Source: Gemmatimonadota bacterium (lineage in GTDB: Bacteria > Gemmatimonadota > Gemmatimonadetes > Longimicrobiales > Gaopeijiaceae). Taken from it: DNA of 52,376 bases. Position numbers and translations under genes: made by a program. This document shows, piece by piece, positions 46,779 to 52,376 of this stretch. The stretch is from positions 1 through 52,376 of the forward strand of contig VGVR01000023.1 of NCBI GenBank assembly GCA_016873995.1. The letters run 5' to 3'. The notes beneath the pieces are model-generated. The model was given only the letters and a program-made list of their open reading frames with translations, was not told the origin of the DNA and did not search any database. Numbering within the stretch: position 1 is the first letter of the stretch; each line of letters opens with the position of its first letter.

Positions 46779-47147
46779 GTGGCCCGCATTCTAGTGGTCG
46801 ACGACGAGGAGGCCGATCGCGTCGTGCTGCGCACCATTCTCGAGCGCGCGAATCATCAGGTGTGGGTCGCGAAAGATGGCGCCGAAGCCCTCTCACAGTT
46901 CCAGGGGAACGGGATCGACGTCGTCGTCACCGACCTGCAGATGTCGAACGTGCACGGGCTCGAGCTGATCACGATCCTGCGCGAGCTGAGCCCGAAGCCC
47001 GAGATCATCGCGATCTCCGGTACCGGGGAGTCCCAGCTCGACATGGCTCGGCTCATGGGTGCGAGCCGCACGCTCCAGAAGCCCGTGCGACCTGAGGTTC
47101 TCTTGGCGATGGTGGCTGACCTCTCGACCCCCAAAGCCAGCGCGTGA
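46779..47147 (+). CDS. Single-domain response regulator
   Basis: A 122-residue CheY-like receiver starting at GTG 46779. The acidic pair is Asp8-Asp9 (VVDDEEADR), the phosphoacceptor Asp52 (VVVTDLQM), Thr/Ser site IAISGTG and the conserved Lys101 (LQKPV). There is no output domain. Its stop overlaps the next gene's GTG as GTGA, so it leads a coupled operon with a serine hydrolase and a diguanylate cyclase. No histidine kinase gene is nearby. Confidence 0.9.
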   Translation: MARILVVDDEEADRVVLRTILERANHQVWVAKDGAEALSQFQGNGIDVVVTDLQMSNVHGLELITILRELSPKPEIIAISGTGESQLDMARLMGASRTLQKPVRPEVLLAMVADLSTPKASA

Positions 47148-47818
47148 AGGGGACGACTCGGGTTGTCGCGCTTCTGGCCGTCGCGAGCTTGGCCGCGGCC
47201 GTGCCCTCGAGCGCCCAAACCGGCCTGCCACGCGCCGCCCCGGAGACGCTGGGGCTGGCGGCCGATGCCCTGGCGGGCATTACGGACGTGCTGAATGCCG
47301 TGGTCGCGGAGGGACGTCTGGCCGGTGCCGTCGTCGGAGTGGCGAGGGACGGTCGGGTCGCGTACCTGGAGGGAGTCGGCTTCCAGGACGTGGCGACGCG
47401 TACGCCCATGACCGAGCGCTCACTCTTCCGCGTCTACTCGATGACGAAGGCCGTGACGGCGGTGGCGGTGATGATGCTGCACGAAGAGGGCCGCTTCGAG
47501 CTCTCGGACCCCGTGTCGCGCTATCTCCCCGTGTTCGACCGCGCGGTGGTCCTGAACGGCGATGGATCCACGCGTCCACCGGAGCGCCCGATCACCGTCG
47601 AGCACCTCCTGCTGCACACTTCCGGACTGAGCCACCGCACGTCTCCTGAGTACCGTGGAGCTCGCGTGCGCGCCCGTGACATGACGCTCGACCAATTGAT
47701 CGAAAACATGGTCCGCGTACCCCTTCGCTTCGACCCGGGCGAGGGGTACCTGTACAGCGAGTCGTCGAGCGTGTTAGGTCGGCTCGTCGAGATCTGGTCG
47801 GGACGGCCTTTGGACTAA
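47144..47818 (+). CDS. Exported beta-lactamase-fold serine hydrolase, N-terminal part ending at in-frame TAA
   Basis: A class C/esterase-type serine hydrolase (AmpC-like fold). It has a signal peptide (VVALLAVASLAAAVPSSAQ) and the catalytic Ser99-x-x-Lys102 (YSMTK). Tyr-Ser in YLYSESSSVLG stands at the second motif. The frame stops at TAA 47816-47818, after SGRPLD. Family members usually continue with a charged residue and FLxxRIFxPLGM, and the next codons read FLQDRVFAPLGM. This part alone would lack the C-terminal motif and could not fold properly. Confidence 0.8.
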   Translation: MKGTTRVVALLAVASLAAAVPSSAQTGLPRAAPETLGLAADALAGITDVLNAVVAEGRLAGAVVGVARDGRVAYLEGVGFQDVATRTPMTERSLFRVYSMTKAVTAVAVMMLHEEGRFELSDPVSRYLPVFDRAVVLNGDGSTRPPERPITVEHLLLHTSGLSHRTSPEYRGARVRARDMTLDQLIENMVRVPLRFDPGEGYLYSESSSVLGRLVEIWSGRPLD

Positions 47819-47833
47819 TTCCTGCAGGACCGC

Positions 47834-48379
47834 GTGTTCGCCCCGCTCGGCATGGTGGACACGGGCTTCTGGGTCGAGCCCGCCCGGCAAGGCCGCCTGA
47901 CCACGGTGTATGCGCAGTCCGAGGGACCCGAGCTCCGCCCGGTCGAGATCGAGGAGATTCCGTTCACGGTTCGGCCGACGCTGCTCGAGGGTGCCGTCGG
48001 CCTGGTCTCGACCGTGCCGGACTTCCTTCGCTTCACGTCGATGCTCGCCAACGGGGGCGAGCTGGGCGGGACCCGGCTGCTGCGAGCGAGCACCGTCGCG
48101 GAGATCACGCGCAATGGCCTCTCCGACGACCTGCTTCGCAGCCGGCGCGGCGTCGGCTGGGGAATCGCGAACGTGTCTGTGCTCGTGGATGCGGCCGCAG
48201 CAGCCGACGGCGCGCGCGCTGGTGAGTACCGCTGGGACGGAAGCGCCGGCACGGAGCTCTGGGTCGACCCGGCTTCACGAACGGTCCTGGTGACGGCTTG
48301 GCAGAGCCAGCCGGCCAACCCCGTGCAGCTCCGGCAGCGTATCACCGCGCAGGTGCGCCAGGCGATCGTCCAACCATGA
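47834..48379 (+). CDS. C-terminal continuation of the serine hydrolase, beyond the TAA
   Basis: Same frame as the part before the TAA, six codons further on (GTG 47834). It codes the rest of the fold, including TLLEGAVGLVSTVPDFLRFT and a third-motif-like YRWDGSAGTELWVDP, ending QAIVQP at TGA 48379. Joined, the protein would be 411 residues, a normal length. The stop overlaps the cyclase ATG as ATGA. Independent translation from this GTG would give a fragment with no catalytic Ser. Confidence 0.75.
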   Translation: MFAPLGMVDTGFWVEPARQGRLTTVYAQSEGPELRPVEIEEIPFTVRPTLLEGAVGLVSTVPDFLRFTSMLANGGELGGTRLLRASTVAEITRNGLSDDLLRSRRGVGWGIANVSVLVDAAAAADGARAGEYRWDGSAGTELWVDPASRTVLVTAWQSQPANPVQLRQRITAQVRQAIVQP

Positions 48380-49038
48380 CCGCGCCGAACGAGCGGGCCC
48401 CGGAAGCGGCCGCGCCGCCCGCCGCGACGGACGGGCCGGCGCCGACACCCGCACCGCACAAGCCGGCGCCCGCGACAGACACACAGACGACGGCCCCCGG
48501 CAAGCAGGCTCCTGCCCACACCGCTGGCACAGCCACAGCGGGGACGCCCAAGACGCGCGCCCCCAGGGCCTTGAGCGCGGTCGGACTCGACAGCATCAAG
48601 AACCGGATCCTCGCGCTCGCCCTGGTTGCCACGCTCGTCCCCGCCCTGAGCACGGCCGTTCTCTCCTACCGGCAGAACCGCGCCGCGCTCACGGCGAACC
48701 TCAATGGCGAATTGACGAGCCGGGGCTCCCAGGCGGCGCGAGAGGTCGACCTCTGGGTGAAGGAGCGCTCGTACGACGTACGCATCTTCACCGGCTCCTT
48801 CGAGGTCTCCGAAAACCTGGAGCGCATCCCTCTAGGGGGAGCGGGTGGGTCGGTCGCACGAACGCGCCTTGCCGACTACCTGGCCGGTGTGAGAAGCCGC
48901 TTCACCGACTACGTAGAACTGCAGGTTCTCGACGGCGATGCGAGGTCGATTGCGTCGAGCAATGACAACGCTGGCGAGCTCGAAGTGTCGGCCGAATGGA
49001 TGACTCGCCTGGAACGCGGCGAGACCGTGCTCGGGTAG
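48376..49038 (+). CDS. Membrane diguanylate cyclase, N-terminal sensor part ending at in-frame TAG
   Basis: From ATG 48376, a Pro/Ala/Thr-rich cytoplasmic region of about 70 residues precedes one membrane helix at about 77-97 (NRILALALVATLVPALSTAV) and the first half of a dCache-like outer sensor domain (REVDLWVKERSYDVRIFTGS). The frame stops at TAG 49036-49038 (codon 221) inside that domain. The next codons (PQRDETGRTWTTLAAPIYSA) carry on the dCache sequence. The stop of the hydrolase gene overlaps its ATG. Confidence 0.78.
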   Translation: MTAPNERAPEAAAPPAATDGPAPTPAPHKPAPATDTQTTAPGKQAPAHTAGTATAGTPKTRAPRALSAVGLDSIKNRILALALVATLVPALSTAVLSYRQNRAALTANLNGELTSRGSQAAREVDLWVKERSYDVRIFTGSFEVSENLERIPLGGAGGSVARTRLADYLAGVRSRFTDYVELQVLDGDARSIASSNDNAGELEVSAEWMTRLERGETVLG

Positions 49039-49074
49039 CCGCAGCGTGATGAAACGGGGCGTACATGGACGACG

Positions 49075-50250
49075 TTGGCTGCGCCGATCTACTCGGCGGA
49101 CGGACGGTTCCTCGGGGTTCTCGCGGCAACGCTCGTGTTCGATGCCGTGCAGAGCATCCTCGAGGGACTCTCGTCCTCGGAGGGCGGCAGCATCGATCTG
49201 GTGACCGGAGCCGCGGAGATCATCGCCAGCTCCGACGGCAGCACCAGTCGAGTGGACCCCGGCGTGTTGGAGCGGCTGGCCGCCGCGGCCGGCCGGTCCT
49301 CGGAGTACTCCGACGCCACTGGAACGCCGATGGTCGGAACCTCGACGCCGGTCCCGGGGCTCGCCTGGGCCGTCGTCGTGCAGGTGCCATCGGCGGTGGC
49401 GTACGCGCAGGTTGCGCAGCTTCGCAACTCCGCGTTCGTCCTCGTGTCGGCGCCGCTCGTGATCGTGGGGCTCGTCGCCTACTTCCTGGGCTCGGTCATC
49501 GTGCGGCCGCTCGTGCGCCTCACCGCAGCCGCGGGAGCGGTGGCTTCGGGCGACCTGTCCGTCGACCTACCTGTGACCGGTCGAGGTGAGGTCGGCTACC
49601 TGACGCAGGTCTTCAACGACATGGTCGGCAAGCTCCGCCAGAACCGGCAGGAGCTCGACGCGCGCAACAAGGAGCTCGAGAAGCTCGCGGTCACGGACCT
49701 CCTCACCGGCCTCCACAACCGCCGCTACCTGCTGGATGCTTTCGACAAGGAGATCCTAAGGGCAGACCGCCACGACCGTGCGTTCTGTGTGATGATGATC
49801 GACGTGGACCGCTTCAAGCAGTACAACGACACGTACGGACACCAGGCAGGAGACAAGGTTCTCGCGGGCATGGGGCGTGTCATCACCGAAGCGACGCGCG
49901 ATCTCGACACGCCCGCTCGGTACGGCGGCGAGGAGTTCATCGTCCTGCTACCCGAGTGCAACCTCGCCAACGGAATCCTCGCGGGTGAGCGCATCCGCAC
50001 GAGACTCGCTCGCGAGGAGTTCGATGGCCGGAAGGTCACGATCAGCGTGGGCGTGGCGGAGTTCCCCATGCACGGCGACACCGCCGCGGCCGTGATCGCC
50101 GAGGCCGACGCCGCGCTCTACGAGTCGAAGCACCACGGCCGGGACCAGGTGCGCGGTGCGCCACCGAAGGCACCGCCGGAGGGTCAGGCCGAGAAGCGGA
50201 CCCTCTCCGCGAAGAAGAAGAAGAGCCCCGAGGCCGCTATCGGCTCGTAA
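49075..50250 (+). CDS. Diguanylate cyclase: rest of sensor, HAMP and GGDEF, beyond the TAG
   Basis: Same frame as 48376-49038. It codes the second half of the dCache domain, a second membrane helix (FVLVSAPLVIVGLVAYFLGS), a HAMP domain and a GGDEF domain. Active-site residues are GGEEF, with the metal Asp in MIDVDRFKQYND. An intact I-site RDLD stands five residues before GGEEF, so product feedback is likely. In full the protein is 624 residues and makes c-di-GMP. TTG 49075 is a possible start but would leave half a sensor. The end overlaps the convergent SH3 gene by 14 bases. Confidence 0.85.
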   Translation: MAAPIYSADGRFLGVLAATLVFDAVQSILEGLSSSEGGSIDLVTGAAEIIASSDGSTSRVDPGVLERLAAAAGRSSEYSDATGTPMVGTSTPVPGLAWAVVVQVPSAVAYAQVAQLRNSAFVLVSAPLVIVGLVAYFLGSVIVRPLVRLTAAAGAVASGDLSVDLPVTGRGEVGYLTQVFNDMVGKLRQNRQELDARNKELEKLAVTDLLTGLHNRRYLLDAFDKEILRADRHDRAFCVMMIDVDRFKQYNDTYGHQAGDKVLAGMGRVITEATRDLDTPARYGGEEFIVLLPECNLANGILAGERIRTRLAREEFDGRKVTISVGVAEFPMHGDTAAAVIAEADAALYESKHHGRDQVRGAPPKAPPEGQAEKRTLSAKKKKSPEAAIGS

Positions 50251-50986
50251 CGAGGGTGTTGAAGATCCACCCCTCGCGTCGCTGGCCGTCCACGATCCGC
50301 ACCCACTGACTCGTGTACGACTGCCCGGTCACGGGCGTCGGCGGGTCGAGCGTGAACGCAACGGCGAAGGTCGTTCCCGGGCCGGACCGGACGTTGGCCC
50401 GGCCGGTGGTCTGGAGCGGGACCGGTACCGCGAAGAGCGACTCGCCCGCAGCCAGCGCGCCGCCCCTCCCCTGGAGGCGCGCCTGCCCGGTTCTCACCAG
50501 CGAGCGGACCTGCGTGGCGAGGTAGAGCGCGCCGCCGTAGTTCTCACCCGTGAACTCGGACGTGCTCTGGCGGAAGAGGTCTTCCGCTTCGGTGAGCTCC
50601 GGTAGACGCGTCGTGCCTGCGCTCCGCCGGAGTGTGCCCAGGGCGATCTCGGCCTCGGCCATCCCGGACGCCGCCTCGGCTCGACTCGCCTGCGTCTGCA
50701 GGCGTGCCAGGTTGCGCACCAGCTCCACCCGGGTAGCGTCGAGCTGCTCCTCGAGCTCGCGGATCTGGACGTCGCGCTCCAGCAGCTGGATCTGCAGACG
50801 CGACACCCGATCCTGTACTTGCGGGTCGGGCGCAGCGGGCGTTTCGACACGCACGGTGTCCACTCGCGTCACCGTGACCGTGTCCACCATCACCACCGGC
50901 GCCGGCGGAGGCGGCGCGGGAGCGGGCTGCGCGCACGCGGCGGCGAGAAGGGGAAGAGCCGCGACAGTCAGAGGGTGTATTCTCAT
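50237..50986 (-). CDS. Lipoprotein with coiled coil and SH3b domain
   Basis: A 249-residue envelope protein. The signal peptide ends in LLAAAC (Cys18). A Pro/Ala linker, Thr-Val repeats (VMVDTVTVTRVDTVRVETP), a coiled coil at about 58-115 (RLQIQLLERDVQIRELEEQL) and a short helical region follow. The C-terminal 60 residues form a bacterial SH3 domain (TTGRANVRSGPGTTFAVAFT, WVRIVDGQRREGWIFNTLV). SH3b domains usually bind peptidoglycan, so this may tie envelope layers together. It converges on the diguanylate cyclase. It ends in TAG. Confidence 0.82.
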   Translation of the reverse strand: MRIHPLTVAALPLLAAACAQPAPAPPPPAPVVMVDTVTVTRVDTVRVETPAAPDPQVQDRVSRLQIQLLERDVQIRELEEQLDATRVELVRNLARLQTQASRAEAASGMAEAEIALGTLRRSAGTTRLPELTEAEDLFRQSTSEFTGENYGGALYLATQVRSLVRTGQARLQGRGGALAAGESLFAVPVPLQTTGRANVRSGPGTTFAVAFTLDPPTPVTGQSYTSQWVRIVDGQRREGWIFNTLVTSR

Positions 50987-51142
50987 GACGAGCCCCCTGG
51001 GAAGAAGCGCCAGCCAATGTATGCTTCCCGACCCACGCCGTTCAATCGGAATCAGCCGGGCTCAGGGGATGCCCCTGCCCCTGACGCACCCTACATTCGG
51101 CCTTTCGGCCCTCTGGGCCTGCACTCTCGACGAGGCTCGCGT

Positions 51143-51673
51143 ATGACAAAGGCACTCCGCCTGGCAGCGCTACTCCTCTTCCTCTCGATCCACGCCCCAG
51201 TCGCCGAGGCCCAGACGCCGCACCCTGCAACCCCTCCGGTCGCCACCGACGTCACGGCGGCCGACATCCGAAAGTTCCTCGACGAGCTTCCGCGCGACGC
51301 GGTGAGCGACCTGCCCATCCGCGTGGTCGGAGTTACGGGGGACTACCGTGTCGGCGTGTTCGGCGTCTTCCGGCCCAAAGCAGTGGGCGGCGACGCGAAC
51401 CTGCATCGCGTGAACACGACCGAGATCTACTACATGCTCTCGGGGTCGGCGACGCTCGTCACCGGAGGGACGATGGTGAACCCGGTCGATGTGCCCACGA
51501 ATCCGACGAACCAGCGTGCCCCGCGCATCGAGGGCGGGGTGAGCAGGCGCGTCGTCCCGGGCGACGTGGTCATCATCCCCGGGCACACGCCGCATTGGTG
51601 GTCCGAGCTCGACTCGGACATCGAGTACTTGATCTTCCGGCCGGACCCCGACAACCGACTGCGCCTGCGTTGA
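51143..51673 (+). CDS. Exported cupin-domain protein
   Basis: A 176-residue protein from ATG 51143 with GAGG upstream. The signal peptide is LRLAALLLFLSIHAPVAEAQ. The cupin domain carries HRVNTTEIYYMLSGSATLVT (motif 1, His and Glu) and VVPGDVVIIPGHTPHWWSEL (motif 2, His). A Pro-rich loop lies between. It may bind a metal in the periplasm; substrate unknown. Its stop overlaps the next start (TTGA), so it is coupled to the PEBP gene. Confidence 0.8.
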   Translation: MTKALRLAALLLFLSIHAPVAEAQTPHPATPPVATDVTAADIRKFLDELPRDAVSDLPIRVVGVTGDYRVGVFGVFRPKAVGGDANLHRVNTTEIYYMLSGSATLVTGGTMVNPVDVPTNPTNQRAPRIEGGVSRRVVPGDVVIIPGHTPHWWSELDSDIEYLIFRPDPDNRLRLR

Positions 51674-52269
51674 ACGCTGCAACGCTTCGCAGGGCACGGG
51701 TCGGCGGCGCGTTCGCAGCCATGCTGACGTTCGCTACCGCCGCCTCCGCACAGGCCCCCGCACGCATCGTGGTCGAGAGCCCCACGATGTCCGCAGGCCA
51801 GCCGATGCCGCGCGAGTATACACCCGATGGTCGCAACGTCTCGCCGCCGCTCACCTGGCGGAGCCTGCCGACGGGCAGGAGGCAGATCGCAGTCATCTGC
51901 CAAGACCACGGAGCCGGCAACCCACTGCCTTGGGTGCACTGGATCATCTACAACATCCCGGCCAGCGTGCGCGGGCTACCCGAGGGAATCCCTTTCGACC
52001 GCGCGGATGCGATGCCGGCGGGGCTCGAGCGCGCGACCCAAGGCAACAACGGCTGGGGACTCGCCATGTACCGGGGACCGGCTCCGCCGGCGGGTACGGT
52101 GCACGACTACGACTTCACCGTCTTCGCGCTCGACGCCGAGTTGAACCTTCCGGCCGGTCTCACCCGCGCCGAGCTGCTCGCCGCGATCGAGGGGCACGTA
52201 CTGGGCCAAGGAAGCCTCGTGCCCACCTACACCCGGCAGCCGGCGGAAGCTGGCGCGACCTTCCAGTGA
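51670..52269 (+). CDS. PEBP-family (YbhB/YbcL-like) exported protein
   Basis: A 199-residue protein of the phosphatidylethanolamine-binding/Raf kinase inhibitor-like family. From TTG 51670 it has a signal peptide (GAFAAMLTFATAASAQ). ATG 51721 would shorten it. Family motifs are MPREYTPDGRNVSPPLTW and the ligand-site segment WVHWIIYNIPASVRGLPEG; the ending GQGSLVPTYTR fits YbhB. The ligand is unknown. It is coupled to the exported cupin upstream. Confidence 0.85.
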   Translation: MNAATLRRARVGGAFAAMLTFATAASAQAPARIVVESPTMSAGQPMPREYTPDGRNVSPPLTWRSLPTGRRQIAVICQDHGAGNPLPWVHWIIYNIPASVRGLPEGIPFDRADAMPAGLERATQGNNGWGLAMYRGPAPPAGTVHDYDFTVFALDAELNLPAGLTRAELLAAIEGHVLGQGSLVPTYTRQPAEAGATFQ

Positions 52270-52283
52270 GCGAGGAGCAGAGC

Positions 52284-52376
52284 ATGTCCGACGCGCCCCG
52301 TTCGTCCCAGATCTCGCGACGCGAACTTCTCAAGGCGGCAGGTGCTGCCGGAGCGGCGGCGCTCGCGCCCGCGGCG
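52284..52376 (+). CDS. Start of a Tat-exported protein (cut by window edge)
   Basis: From ATG 52284 an open frame of 31 codons runs to the window end. It codes MSDAPRSSQISRRELLKAAG followed by an Ala-rich stretch, a twin-arginine signal. GAGGAG lies a few bases upstream. It is 14 bases after the PEBP gene and may belong to the same transcript. The mature protein is not visible. Confidence 0.75.
   Translation, partial: MSDAPRSSQISRRELLKAAGAAGAAALAPAA

Noticed and set aside
47144..48379. A true class C beta-lactamase resistance gene
   Set aside because: Motifs are those of the broad serine hydrolase/esterase family, with no ampR neighbour, and the frame is broken.
15131..50250. Reassignment of TAG as a sense codon in this organism
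   Set aside because: MacA, the HDAC-like gene, the radical SAM gene, the cytochrome b gene and others end naturally at TAG with family-typical C-termini, and one of the four breaks is TAA.

Overview
The window is about 52 kb of very GC-rich bacterial chromosome (roughly two-thirds G+C by eye, with strong G/C preference at third codon positions). It is dense with genes in short, often translationally coupled operons (ATGA or GTGA overlaps). Many products are exported: lipoproteins, Tat substrates and signal-peptide enzymes. The mix of a MacAB exporter, ECF sigma/anti-sigma module, RMD-type helical protein, M6 protease, serine hydrolase and zinicin-like peptidase would suit Gemmatimonadota or a related uncultured soil or sediment lineage. 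That placement is inference, since no rRNA or other taxonomic marker is present. No tRNA, rRNA, IS element, prophage or CRISPR array was found.

Layout. 1-4441: minus-strand MacB-type permease (cut by the window edge), MacA-like adaptor with glycine-rich insert, ABC ATPase, then an ECF sigma, membrane partner and Spy-like protein operon with a candidate autoregulated promoter. 4449-5973: a small unknown ORF, a frameshifted helical gene and an HNH endonuclease. 6056-14072: carB, a histone-deacetylase-fold amidohydrolase, an M24 peptidase and priA. 14166-17122: lipoprotein and M6 protease. 17193-22497: HD protein, nth, a protein with 14-residue repeats, zinicin-like peptidase and glyQS. 22661-25331: Nfu-type Fe-S carrier, membrane protein and radical SAM protein. 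25360-28595: lipid-related operon (VTT-like protein, HKD phospholipase, RMD protein, HExxH membrane protein) behind a Pho-box-like triple repeat. 28793-31267: proBA with an ARG-box-like palindrome. 31347-33726: glycosyltransferase, frameshifted GYF-like protein, small helical protein. 33798-38734: a four-gene molybdenum hydroxylase with its own cytochrome b. 38782-46512: DUF3187-like protein, cupin, exported SDR, speA, MBL hydrolase, peroxiredoxin, DinB protein and Tat-exported F420-reductase-like protein. 46779-50250: response regulator, serine hydrolase and diguanylate cyclase coupled in one operon. 50237-52376: SH3 lipoprotein, exported cupin, PEBP protein and the start of a Tat substrate.

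The most striking feature is the number of broken frames. Four genes carry a single in-frame stop (three TAG, one TAA) with clear coding sequence continuing in the same frame. Two more are split by a frameshift at a short repeat. A divergent gene pair at 24.4 kb seems to lack both N-termini at one point. Normal genes here also end in TAG, so codon reassignment is unlikely. Consensus errors, recent gene decay or programmed readthrough remain possible and cannot be separated from sequence alone.

The best regulatory signals are the 11-bp triple repeat at 28719-28751 (Pho-box-like, ahead of the lipid operon) and the palindrome at 31247-31267 (ARG-box-like, ahead of proBA).
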